From contig NZ_JAKFIA010000001.1 in NCBI RefSeq assembly GCF_022569295.1, forward strand, positions 635,001 to 699,000: DNA of 64,000 bases, in the 5' to 3' direction. Every line of letters begins with the position of its first letter. The first letter of the stretch is position 1. Below are positions 26,087-37,477 of the stretch, piece after piece. The position numbers and the translations under genes were made by a program. Under the pieces are notes generated by a model. It made no database searches. It had not been told where the DNA came from and saw only the letters and a program-made list of their open reading frames with translations. The DNA comes from Pedomonas mirosovicensis (GTDB taxonomy: Bacteria; Pseudomonadota; Alphaproteobacteria; Sphingomonadales; Sphingomonadaceae).

Positions 26087-26458
26087 GGCCGGGCTCCGCT
26101 AGACAACGCTGCGCCTGTTGGAGCGCGGGCAATGGAGGAAAGCTGAGGATCGGGGGTCGTTCACAGCCGTCTTTCACTCAAATGCCAAACAATGGGCCGG
26201 GACCTAAACCTATTTGCTAGAAGAAATGAAAGAGAAAAATTGTAGCAGGCCGGGGAAGCGCTGCCCGGCAGGCTTCGCCTCTTTTCCGTTTTCGCACGGT
26301 TTTTCAGGGGATGCGCCGGAAGAAGCGCACCTGCCAACGCAGGGCGCGGCCTACCAGAGTAGGGGGCGCGCAGGGGAAGATTGCAACGGAAGACAATAGG
26401 GCGGCAGGGGCGGGCGAGGCAGGCAGGCTGCCCGCGCCCGTTACCCTTATCCGGCGCC
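26087..26458. other. Gene-free region upstream of the TetR gene
   Basis: 372 bases without a supportable gene. An AT-rich patch (about 26195-26245) is followed by a hairpin GCCGGG/CCCGGC (26248-26268), then a weak CCGT/ACGG stem with a T run (26285-26303). That order could be a small RNA with its own terminator on the plus strand, but the second stem is only 4 bp and I see no clear promoter. The part nearest 26459 must contain the 3' end of the sulphur-enzyme transcript. Confidence 0.3.
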
Positions 26459-27742
26459 TCAGATGGCGGCCAGCGCCTGCTCCAGATCGGCGATGAGATC
26501 GTCCGGGTTCTCGATGCCCACCGACAGGCGGATCATGGCGTCGGTGACGCCCGAGCGGGCGCGCTGCTCTGCCGGGATACCGGAGTGGGTAGTGGAGGCC
26601 GGGTGGGAGCACAGGGATTCCGTGCCGCCCAGCGACACCGCCAGCTTGATGACCTGAAGCGCATCGAGGAAGCGGAAGGCCTCCGGCTCGCCGCCCTTCA
26701 CGTAGAAGGAGAAGGTGGAGCCCGGCGCCTTGCACTGGCGATCATAGACCGCCTTGCGCGGATCGCCCGCCTGGAGGAAGCCGAGGTAGTTCACCGAGGC
26801 GACCTTGGGATGGTCCTTCAGGTAGGCGGCGATGGCGGCGGCGTTGGTGTTGGCCCGCTCCATCCGCAGCGACAGGGTTTCAAGCGAGCGCATGAGCATC
26901 CACGCGGTGTTGGGGTCGGCCTGGGTGCCGAGCGCGCCGCGCAGCGCCTTGACCGGGCCTACCCATGTCTTCGGTCCGGTGACGGCCCCCGCCACCAGGT
27001 CCGAGTGGCCGCCCGCATATTTGGTGAGGCTGTAGAGCACCAGATCCGCCCCCAGCTGGAGCGGCTGCTGGTAGACCGGGCCGAGGAAGGTGTTATCGAC
27101 CGCCACCGGCGGGCGGAAACCCTGGGCCTGGCCCAGCTCATCGGCAACGGCGGCCATCAGCTGGAGGTCGACGAGGCCGTTGGTGGGGTTGGCGGGCGTC
27201 TCCACCAGAATGAGGCCGACGCGGCCCTTGGCGCGGGCAGCCTGCGCCGCCTCGCGCACCTCGTCCGCCGAGCAGCCGTCGGTGAAGCCGAAGACGTTGA
27301 TGCCGAACTGCGGCATCACCTTGTCCACCAGCCCTTCGGTGCCGCCGTAGAGCGGCCGGCTGATAAGGATGGAATCGCCTGGGCGCAGGTAGGCCAGCAG
27401 GGTCGTTGCAATGGCCGCCATGCCCGAGGCGAAGACGGCGGCAGTCTGTGCCCCGTCCCACAACGCCAGCCGGTCTTCCAGAACCTCGAGGTTCGGGTTG
27501 TTGAAGCGGGAATAGACAAGGCCGGCGGAGGTGCCGGCGGGCGGCTCGCGGCGGCCGGAGGCGTAGTCGAAGAAGTCCTTCCCCTCCTGCGCGTTCCTGA
27601 ACACGAAGGTGGAGGTGAGGAACACGGGCGGCTTCAGCGCCCCTTCCGACAGGTGCGGGTCATAGCCGTAGCCCATCATCTGGGTTTCGGGGTGCAGGAT
27701 ATGCTGACCGACCTTCTGCTTGTGATAGGTCTCGTATGTCAT
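26459..27742 (-). CDS. Cystathionine gamma-synthase-family PLP enzyme
   Basis: A 427-residue pyridoxal-phosphate enzyme of the Cys/Met metabolism family. The cofactor lysine is Lys241 in YSLTKYAGGHSD, the phosphate-binding YSRFNNPN is at 78-85, and ETPANPTN is at 181-188. The family covers cystathionine gamma-synthase, O-acetyl/succinylhomoserine sulfhydrylase and methionine gamma-lyase, and sequence alone does not separate them here. It is divergent from ahcY across a region with an 18-bp palindrome, which suggests that both genes are controlled by one methionine-cycle regulator. Confidence 0.88.
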   Translation of the reverse strand: MTYETYHKQKVGQHILHPETQMMGYGYDPHLSEGALKPPVFLTSTFVFRNAQEGKDFFDYASGRREPPAGTSAGLVYSRFNNPNLEVLEDRLALWDGAQTAAVFASGMAAIATTLLAYLRPGDSILISRPLYGGTEGLVDKVMPQFGINVFGFTDGCSADEVREAAQAARAKGRVGLILVETPANPTNGLVDLQLMAAVADELGQAQGFRPPVAVDNTFLGPVYQQPLQLGADLVLYSLTKYAGGHSDLVAGAVTGPKTWVGPVKALRGALGTQADPNTAWMLMRSLETLSLRMERANTNAAAIAAYLKDHPKVASVNYLGFLQAGDPRKAVYDRQCKAPGSTFSFYVKGGEPEAFRFLDALQVIKLAVSLGGTESLCSHPASTTHSGIPAEQRARSGVTDAMIRLSVGIENPDDLIADLEQALAAI

Positions 27743-27949
27743 GCGGGTGCCTTCCGACAGAGTCCTGAAACATAAACCGACTATGATGGGAAAAGCTGGG
27801 CGGCGGCCAGAGCGAAACTGCCGGCGGAGCCGCGTGTTTTCTCTTTATTTGCATGGCCCTGCGGGCATTTTGCCACAAGCCCTTCCCAAGCAACGAACGG
27901 CCTGCGCCTTGGCTGCACGGGACCAGGCCATGATGGGGCCGGCTCAGAA

Positions 27950-27967
27950 CATAAAGATATCTTTATG
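27950..27967. promoter_or_regulatory. 18-bp perfect palindrome between the PLP enzyme and ahcY, probable operator
   Basis: CATAAAGATATCTTTATG is a perfect inverted repeat, AT-rich in an otherwise GC-rich genome, 118 bases before the ahcY start and 208 before the divergent PLP enzyme. Its form and place fit an operator for a dimeric regulator such as the ArsR-type SahR, which controls methionine-cycle genes including ahcY in proteobacteria. I recall SahR sites as AT-rich palindromes of similar type but cannot confirm the consensus here. No sahR gene is in the window. Confidence 0.6.
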
Positions 27968-28084
27968 CTTGCATGCCGTCTGCGCTGCTGCCACAAGAGC
28001 AACAATGTTGCTCGGGGACGCGGGGGAGCGGCGATGGCCGCTCTACTTGCCGCCCGGCGCTTGTCAGCACGAGGGAGTTCATCC
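27968..28084 (+). other. ahcY leader with two perfect hairpins
   Basis: GAGCAAC-AAT-GTTGCTC (27997-28013) and GAGCGGC-GATG-GCCGCTC (28026-28043) lie between the palindrome and the GTG start of ahcY, followed by the ribosome site GAGGGAG. The pair could shape translation or attenuation. It does not fit the SAH riboswitch pattern as I know it (conserved GAGGAGCGCUGC-type segments are missing). Confidence 0.45.
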
Positions 28085-29482
28085 GTGGCCTTTACCGACT
28101 ATGTGGTCAAAGACATCAGCCTTGCCGGCTGGGGGCGCAAGGAAATCGCCATTGCCGAAACCGAGATGCCCGGCCTCATGGCGCTGCGGGACGAATATGG
28201 CGCGAAGCAGCCGCTGAAGGGCGCGCGCATCGCCGGCTGCCTGCACATGACCATCCAGACCGCCGTGCTCATCGAGACGCTGAAGGCGCTGGGCGCGGAC
28301 ATCCGCTGGGCCTCATGCAACATCTTCTCGACGCAGGACCACGCCGCCGCCGCCATCGCCGAGGCGGGCGTGCCGGTGTTTGCCTTCAAGGGCGAGAGCT
28401 TGAAGGAATACTGGGATTTCGTGCTGAAGATCATGGAATGGGGCGATGGCGGCACGCCGAACCTCATTCTGGACGACGGCGGCGACGCCACCGTGCTCGT
28501 CATCCTCGGCGCGGAAGCGGAGAAGGATCCTTCCAAGATCGCGAACCCTTCCAATGAGGAAGAAGAGGTTCTCTTCGCCCTCATCCGCCGCGTGAACGAA
28601 GAGCGCCCCGGCTTCTTCGCCAAGTGCCGCGAAGCCATCAAGGGCGTGTCGGAAGAGACGACCACCGGCGTCCACCGCCTCTATCAGATGGCCAAGGACA
28701 GCCGCCTGCCGTTCCCGGCGATCAACGTGAACGACAGCGTCACCAAGTCCAAGTTCGATAACCTCTACGGCTGCCGCGAGAGCCTCGTTGACGGCATCCG
28801 CCGCGCGACGGACGTGATGCTGGCGGGCAAGGTGGCCGTGGTTGCCGGCTACGGCGACGTGGGCAAGGGCTCGGCCGCCTCGCTGCGCTCGGGCGGCGCG
28901 CGCGTGCTGGTGACGGAAGTCGACCCCATCTGCGCCCTGCAGGCGGCGATGGAAGGCTATGAAGTGGTGACCATGGAAGACGCCGCGCCGCGCGGCGACA
29001 TCTTCGTCACCGCCACCGGCAACGTGGACGTGATTACGCTCGACCACATGCGGGCGATGAAGGACCGTGCCATCGTCTGCAACATCGGCCACTTCGACAG
29101 CGAGATCCAGGTGGGCGCGCTCAAGAACTACAAGTGGCACAACGTCAAGCCGCAGGTGGACGAGATCGAGTTCCCCGACGGCAAGCGCATCATCCTGCTG
29201 GCTGAAGGCCGCCTCGTGAACCTGGGCTGCGCCACCGGCCACCCCAGCTTCGTCATGTCCGCCAGCTTCACCAACCAGACGCTGGCCCAGATCGAGCTGT
29301 GGACCAACAACGCTTCCTACGAGAACAAGGTCTACACCCTGCCGAAGCACCTCGACGAGAAGGTGGCGGCGCTGCACCTGGCCAAGCTGGGCGTGAAGCT
29401 GACCCAGCTTTCCGACAAGCAGGCCGCCTACATCGGCGTGCCGCAGCAGGGTCCGTTCAAGCCTGACCACTACCGGTATTAA
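28085..29482 (+). CDS. ahcY: Adenosylhomocysteinase
   Basis: A 465-residue NAD+-dependent hydrolase splitting S-adenosylhomocysteine into adenosine and homocysteine, which relieves product inhibition of methyltransferases. Substrate-side motifs include [19 protein letters not shown] and [13 protein letters not shown]; the NAD-binding [13 protein letters not shown] is central. The insert typical of many bacterial enzymes is present, and the C-terminus KPDHYRY is intact. The GTG at 28085 is used because protein similarity begins there and GAGGGAG precedes it; the frame is open further upstream but reads as non-coding. A perfect hairpin follows the stop. Confidence 0.97.
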   Translation: MAFTDYVVKDISLAGWGRKEIAIAETEMPGLMALRDEYGAKQPLKGARIAGCLHMTIQTAVLIETLKALGADIRWASCNIFSTQDHAAAAIAEAGVPVFAFKGESLKEYWDFVLKIMEWGDGGTPNLILDDGGDATVLVILGAEAEKDPSKIANPSNEEEEVLFALIRRVNEERPGFFAKCREAIKGVSEETTTGVHRLYQMAKDSRLPFPAINVNDSVTKSKFDNLYGCRESLVDGIRRATDVMLAGKVAVVAGYGDVGKGSAASLRSGGARVLVTEVDPICALQAAMEGYEVVTMEDAAPRGDIFVTATGNVDVITLDHMRAMKDRAIVCNIGHFDSEIQVGALKNYKWHNVKPQVDEIEFPDGKRIILLAEGRLVNLGCATGHPSFVMSASFTNQTLAQIELWTNNASYENKVYTLPKHLDEKVAALHLAKLGVKLTQLSDKQAAYIGVPQQGPFKPDHYRY

Positions 29483-29490
29483 AAACAATG

Positions 29491-29520
29491 GTTGCAGAGG
29501 GTCCCAACACCCTCTGCAAC
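29491..29520. repeat. Single GCAGAGGGT-type hairpin behind ahcY, copy D
   Basis: GTTGCAGAGGGT and ACCCTCTGCAAC form a perfect 12-bp stem with loop CCCAAC, starting 8 nt after the ahcY stop. It lacks a strong T run but is the likely end of that transcript. It shares the GCAG-AGGGT stem with 61259-61283. Confidence 0.65.
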
Positions 29521-29688
29521 AAGAAATAATCGAGTTTATTTGAGAGGTCGGGGTCGCGGGTCGACTTCGGCCCCTCTTGCTGCCTGCTCCTCGATCCGGC
29601 ACATATGTCCGGTGCGGCGCTTTAAGATGGTTGGTTTGCCGTCTGGCCGTGCGCGTGATTATGCTGCCGGACAGTTGAGGGGAGAGGC

Positions 29689-29738
29689 ATGATCCTGGAT
29701 GCTCGTGGAGGCGCTGGCGACCGTATGCGGTTCGGCCC

Positions 29739-29760
<22 letters not shown>
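29689..29760 (+). CDS. Possible 23-codon leader ORF overlapping the divL start
   Basis: An ATG with a strong ribosome site (GGGGAGAGG directly upstream) opens a 23-codon frame that ends in a TGA 19 bases inside divL, in another frame. divL itself starts with a GTG and no good ribosome site, so translation of this short frame could feed ribosomes to divL. The peptide has no recognisable features, and the overlap may be chance. Confidence 0.25.
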
Positions 29761-32138
<2,378 letters not shown>

Positions 32139-32238
32139 ACCCGCCACCGAATGAGCCTTGCGCTGGGGCGCTCCGGCGTTGAGTATTGCCGCCGAATATC
32201 GCCCCTCTTGTCGCCCTGTGACCGGACCGCTGCTCCAC

Positions 32239-32724
32239 ATGACCGCCTATCATATCGACCTGCCCGACCTCGACGCCGTTGCCCGATTGGGCGCGGCCAT
32301 CGCCCAGGAGGCGCGCGTCGGGGACATCCTCGCTCTCTCAGGCGATTTGGGGGCGGGCAAGACCACGCTGGCCCGGGCGATTCTTTCCAGCCTTGGCCTT
32401 GCTGAGGAAGCGCCGAGCCCCACCTTCACCATCGTCGTCACCTACGACGCGCCGCCCTTGCGCCTGCCGGTGTGGCACGTGGACCTCTATCGCCTTGAAG
32501 AGCCGGAGGAAACGGTGGAGCTGGGGCTGGATGAGGCGTTCGACACCGCCCTCTCGCTCATCGAATGGCCGGAGCGCATGGAGGGTTTCATGCCCGCTGA
32601 CCGGCTGTGGCTCGCCCTCGCCCCTGCGACGAACGGCAAGGGGCGAACCTTGACAGTTGACGCGCCGCCCGCTTGGGAAGAGCGGGCCGAGCGCCTGTTC
32701 CAACCCTTCCTCTCCGCCGAGTAA
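32239..32724 (+). CDS. tsaE: tRNA threonylcarbamoyladenosine biosynthesis ATPase TsaE
   Basis: A 161-residue P-loop ATPase needed with TsaB and TsaD to make the t6A modification of ANN-decoding tRNAs. The Walker A is GDLGAGKTT (35-43); SPTFTIVVTYDA and the HVDLYRLEEPEE segment, with the family aspartate and tyrosine, follow. SLIEWPERM is the conserved C-terminal motif. The ATG at 32239 gives the normal length; the frame is open upstream to 32158, but that part is not conserved. It is followed at 4 nt by the amgK-like gene. Confidence 0.92.
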   Translation: MTAYHIDLPDLDAVARLGAAIAQEARVGDILALSGDLGAGKTTLARAILSSLGLAEEAPSPTFTIVVTYDAPPLRLPVWHVDLYRLEEPEETVELGLDEAFDTALSLIEWPERMEGFMPADRLWLALAPATNGKGRTLTVDAPPAWEERAERLFQPFLSAE

Positions 32725-32728
32725 ACCC

Positions 32729-33750
32729 ATGTCGTTGCCGAGCGAAATGAACCAGTTTCTCACCAATCATGGCTGGGGGATGCCGAAATCCTGCCGTTGG
32801 CGGGCGATGCCTCCCACCGGCGTTACATGCGCCTGCGCCAAGCCGATAAGACCGCCGTGCTGATGATCGCGCCGCCGGGGCTGGAACTGGTGGAGCCGTT
32901 CGTGGCGGTGGGCCAGTATCTGGCGGGGCTGGGCCTGTCGGTGCCGACCATCCTTGGCGTCGATGCCAAAAACGGCCTCGTGCTGCTGGAGGATCTGGGG
33001 GATCTCAGTTTTGTGGCCGCCATCAAGGCGGGGCATGATGAGGCCGAGCTTTACGCCGCCGCTACCGACGTGCTGGCGCGGGTGCACAATGAGCCGGTGC
33101 CGGACAGTCTGCCCGTTGCGGATGGCACCCATGCGCTGCCCCGCTATTCCAACGAGCGGATGCAGCGCGAGGTGGATCTGGTGCTGGAATGGTACTGGCC
33201 CGCTGTCGCCGGTTCGCCCGTGCAGGAGAGCGTGGCCGCCGAGTGGCGCGCGGCGTGGGAAGCGGTGTGGCCGCTCGCGTGGCACGACCGCCCGGTGCTG
33301 GTGCAGTTCGATTACCACTCGCCCAACCTCCTGTGGCTGCCGGAGCGGGAGGGTTTGCGCCACGTCGGCGTGCTCGACTTTCAGGATTCGCTGCAAGCCC
33401 CGGCCGCCTATGACGTTGTTTCGCTGTTGCAGGACCCGCGCCGGGATGTGGCTGCCGGGCTGGAGCCGGTGCTGATCGAACGGTATTTGGCCGCCCGGCC
33501 AGAGATTGACCCTGCCGCCTTCCGCACCGCCTATGCGGTGCTGGGCGCACAGCGGGCCAGCCGCATCTTGGGCGTGTTCGTGCGCCTGTGGAAGCGGGAC
33601 GGCAAGCCGGGTTACCTCGCCCACCAGCCGCGCGTGTGGGCGCTGCTCTCCCGCAATCTGGAGCATCCGGCCTTGGCTCCGGTCAAGGCGTGGTTCGATG
33701 CCCACATGCCCGCCGAATGGCGCGCCGCCCGCTGGGCGGAGGCCGCCTGA
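32729..33750 (+). pseudogene. amgK: Sugar kinase of the aminoglycoside-phosphotransferase fold (AmgK-like), frameshifted near the N-terminus
   Basis: The gene starts MSLPSEMNQFLTNHGWG. It loses frame in a run of five G (32775-32779); six G would restore GDAEILPLAGDASHRRYMRL, and the rest runs on to a TGA at 33750. The restored protein is about 340 residues. Kinase motifs are VQFDYHSPNLLW (catalytic loop) and GVLDFQDSLQAPAAYDVVSL (metal site). Its pairing with a MurU-type nucleotidyltransferase points to AmgK, which phosphorylates MurNAc/GlcNAc at C1 in peptidoglycan recycling. One missing G may be a sequencing error; otherwise the N-terminus is lost. Confidence 0.82.
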
Positions 33751-34478
33751 TGGGCCAAGTCCCAACTTGCGGCATGGTGCTGGCGGCGGGCCTCGGCACC
33801 CGGATGCGCCCGCTCACCGACGCTTGCCCCAAGCCGCTCATTGAAGTGGCAGGCCGCACGCTGCTCGACCGCGCGCTCGACAATTTCGAGGCGGCAGGCG
33901 TCAAAACCATCGTCGTCAACGTCCATTACCTCGCCGGCCAGATCGAGGCGCATCTGAGCGCCCGCTCGGCAGCAGGCGACAAGGCGCAATATCTCATCTC
34001 CGACGAACGGGGCGAACTGCTGGAGACCGGCGGCGGCGTCGCCAAGGCCCTGCCGCTCCTGAGAGACGATACGCTGCTCATCGCCAATGCGGACAACCTG
34101 TGGCTGGACGGGCCTGAGAACACCATCGCCCGCCTCGCCCATGAGTGGGACCCGGCGCGGATGGACGCGCTGTTGCTGGTCGTCGACCGGGCGGAGGCTG
34201 CGGGCTACGACGGGGCGGGGGACTTTCACCGCGAGCCCTCCGGCCGCCTGCACCGGCGCGGCCATGATTTGACCGCCAACTACGTCTTCTCCGGCGTGCA
34301 GCTGCTCTCCCGCCGCCTGTTTGCCGACCTGCCGGAGGGGCCGTTTTCGCTGAACCTGCTCTACAACCGGGCGCTGGCCGCGCAGCGTCTCTACGGGCTG
34401 GTGCATGACGGGCTGTGGCATCACGTCGGCACGCCGGAAGCCGTTGGCGAGGCCACGCGGCGGCTGACGCGAGGGTAG
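33750..34478 (+). CDS. murU: MurU-type N-acetylmuramate-1-phosphate uridylyltransferase
   Basis: A 242-residue nucleotidyltransferase. The signature MVLAAGLGTRMRPLTD with PKPLIEV is at residues 9-32, and DTLLIANADNLW supplies the metal-binding aspartate. The family makes nucleotide sugars; next to an AmgK-like kinase it should convert MurNAc-1-phosphate to UDP-MurNAc, bypassing de novo synthesis and the fosfomycin target. The start overlaps the kinase stop (TGATG). The assignment rests on context as well as sequence. Confidence 0.88.
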   Translation: MGQVPTCGMVLAAGLGTRMRPLTDACPKPLIEVAGRTLLDRALDNFEAAGVKTIVVNVHYLAGQIEAHLSARSAAGDKAQYLISDERGELLETGGGVAKALPLLRDDTLLIANADNLWLDGPENTIARLAHEWDPARMDALLLVVDRAEAAGYDGAGDFHREPSGRLHRRGHDLTANYVFSGVQLLSRRLFADLPEGPFSLNLLYNRALAAQRLYGLVHDGLWHHVGTPEAVGEATRRLTRG

Positions 34479-34482
34479 GGGC

Positions 34483-37477
34483 ATGGCGGAGCAACAGCCG
34501 GGACGGCCCAGAGTCTACACCCTCGCGCCCCACGAGGCGTTCGTCGATTCGGTGGCGCGCGGCGTCTACGCCATGACCGAACGCGATCCTCTCCAGCTGG
34601 CCCGCGCCCAGATTTTCCTGCCCAACCGCCGCTCCACCCGCGCCATGAGCGAGGCGCTGATCCGCCAGAGCGAGGCGCGGGCGACGCTGCTGCCGCGCCT
34701 CACCCCCTTCGGTGACATCGATGAAGACGAGGCGCTCGGCAGCTTCATCGACGATTTCGCGGCGGAAACCGATATTCCCCCTCCATCGGCACGGTGGAGC
34801 GGCAGGTGGAGCTCTCCCGCCTGGTGCGCGCATGGCTCGCCACGCAAGGCCGCGCCGACACGCCCGCCGCCGAGGTGCACCGGCTGGCGGCGGCGCTTAC
34901 CCGCACGCTCGACCAGCTCATTATCGAGCGGGTGGACCCCACCCAGCTTCGCGAAACTGTGCCGGACACGCTCGCCGAACACTGGCAGATGACGCTGGGC
35001 TTCCTCTCCATCGTGCTCGACGCCTGGCCACAGCATCTGGCCGAGCGCGGGCTGATCGACGCGACCGACCGGCGCAATCGCCTTCTGGAAGCCCTCACCC
35101 GCCGCTGGATGGACCGTCCGCCGGACCATCTGGTGGTGGCGGTGGGGTCCATCGGCTCCATTCCCGCAGCGAGCGACCTCTTGCGCGTTATCGCCCGTTT
35201 GCCGAACGGCATGGTGGTGCTGCCGGGGCTCGATCTGGAACTGGACGACGAGGCGTGGGATGCCGTCGACCCCCGCCACCCGCAGTGGGACCTGAAGCAG
35301 CTGCTCGACACCCTGGGCGTCGCCCGTGAGGAAGTGGAGCCGTGGCCGTGGGACGGCCATGCCGAACCCCACCGGGTGGAGGCCGCCCGCATCGCCATGC
35401 TGCCCGCCAGCGTCACCACCCGCTGGCGTCAGCTCCCCCGGCGGACAAGGCGCTGGAAGGGGTGAAGGTGATCGAGGCCGGGAACCCGGCCGAGGAAGCG
35501 CAGGTGATCGCGCTCGCCCTCCGGCAGGTGCTGGAGGAGCCGGGCCGCACCGCTGCCCTCGTAACACCGGACCGCAACCTTGCCCGGCGCGTCGCCGCCC
35601 TCATGCGCCGCTATGGGGTGGAGGTGGACGATTCCGCCGGTCGCCCGCTGGGTGTCACCCCGCCCGCCGTGTTCATGCGGCTGCTGGCGACCGCCTGCTT
35701 GCGGGAGTTCTCCGCCGTTTCGCTCTTGGCGCTGCTCAAGCACCCGCTCGCCTGCTCCCACGCCAACCGCGCGGCCCACCTGCACTCCGTGCGCGATCTC
35801 GACCGCCACGTGCTGCGCCGCCTGCGGGCCGCGCCGGGGATTGAGGGCATTGCCCGCGCCATCGACAGTTTGCAGAACGAAGGCAAGGACTTGGCCAAGA
35901 TCGGCCGCGATCTGGCGCGCTGGTGGAAGGGCATTGCCGAAATCCTCCAGCCGTTTTCCGACCTGATGCATGCCGATCAGGTGGACGGCGAGGCCATGCT
36001 CGACGCTCACATCGAAGCCTCGCAGCGGCTGGTGGGCAACGGCGACCTGTGGCTGGGCGATGCGGGGCGGGAGCTGTCGAGCCGCCTCGGCGACCTCAAG
36101 CGCTGCGGCGAAAAGCTCGGCCGCTTCGCGCCGGAGGACTACCCGGCGCTGTTTACCGCGTGGATGGACGATGTGGTGGTGCGCCCGCATTACCGCACCC
36201 ACCCGCGCCTTGCGATCTGGGGTCTGATGGAAGCGCGGCTCCAGCGCATGGACCTGATGATCCTCGCCGGTCTCAACGAGGGCGTGTGGCCCGGCCTGCC
36301 TGCGCCCGACCCATGGCTGAGCCCCGCCATCCGCCGCCAGCTGGGGCTTTGGACCGCCGAACGCCGCGTCGGCCAGAGCGCGCACGACTTTGCTCAGTTG
36401 CTCGGCAGCCCGCACGTGCTGCTCACCCGCGCCCGCAAGGACGGCTCGGCCCCCACCGTCCCCTCCCGCTTCTGGCTGCGGCTGGAGGCGACCGTCGGCG
36501 GCCTGCCGCACGACAAGGAACTGCTGGCGTACGCGCGCGGGCTCGATCACCCGCCCGCCGTGGTGCCCGCCGAACGGCCGCGTCCCGCCCCGCCGCTGGA
36601 AGCCCGCCCGCGCAAGCTCTCGGTGACGGAAGTGGAGACGCTGCTCACCGACCCTTACGTGTTCTACGCTCGCAAGATTTTGCGCCTGCGCCCGCTCGAC
36701 CCGCTGGAGGCGGACCCGGACGCGGCCGAGCGCGGCACCCTCCTCCACAAGGCGCTCGAAAACTGGGCGCACAAGCAGATATTCGCCGCCGAGCATCTGC
36801 AGGCGGAAATGGAAGCCGTCTTGGCGGATATCTTCCGCCAGCCCCTCATCGCCAACCTGTGGCGGCCAAGGCTGGAGCGCATCTCCCGCTGGGTGGCGGA
36901 GCGGGTGCACGAGCGCATGGCGAACAACTGGACGCAAGCCGGCATCGAGGCCAGCGGCGAGGTCGAGGTGGCGGGCGTCATGCTGAAAGGCAAGGCGGAC
37001 CGCGTCGAGCGCAATCAGGACGGCCTGCTCGCCATCATCGACTACAAGACCGGCGAGCCGCCCTCCCATGCCCAGCGCGAGGCGGGCTACGCGCCCCAGC
37101 TGCCGCTGCTCGCGCTGATCGCCGAGCACGGCGGCTTCAAGGAGCTGGGCGCGGCTAAGGCCGCCGACCTGCGCTACTGGAAGCTGAGCGGCGGCGCGAC
37201 AGAGGGCAAGGACGTGGACGCGCTGATGTACGGCCGCAAGCCGTGGATTTCGGTTGAGGACTGGGTGGCGCTCTCCGTCGTGCGCTTGCGAGAAGCGGTG
37301 GCGGAGTATCTGGACGGCACGGCACCGTTCGTCGCCAAGCTGCACCCGGAGTATGCAAAGGGCCAAGATTACGACGTGCTCGCCCGCGTCGACGAATGGC
37401 TCGGCCGCAGCAACGGCCACGACACCGGCAATATCGGCCGCAGCATCGCGGCGGGAGACGACCATGGCCAGGGCTAG
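34483..37477 (+). pseudogene. addB: Double-strand break repair protein AddB with two -1 frameshifts
   Basis: The restored protein is about 998 residues in three consecutive frames: 34483 to about 34780, then to about 35437, then to 37477. The first shift lies at 34777-34784 (one C missing; FAAETDIPPP should continue IGTVERQVELSRL). The second is in a run of five C at 35435-35439 (six would give LPPADKALEGVKVIEAG). The C-terminal nuclease motif KGKADRVERNQDGLLAIIDYKTG is intact. AddB pairs with AddA to process DNA ends for recombination. Both shifts are single bases in C runs, so sequence error is likely. Confidence 0.85.

Noticed and set aside
26241-26305. Small RNA with terminator upstream of the TetR gene
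   Set aside because: The terminal stem is only 4 bp and no promoter is evident; kept as a low-confidence remark in the region entry.
27743-27900. SAM-II-type riboswitch before the cystathionine gamma-synthase-family gene
   Set aside because: The minus-strand leader was read for the SAM-II core and pseudoknot pattern; no convincing match was found.
27743-28084. SAH riboswitch upstream of ahcY
   Set aside because: Two good hairpins are present, but the conserved single-stranded and pseudoknot segments of the known SAH riboswitch are not visible; the palindrome suggests protein control instead.
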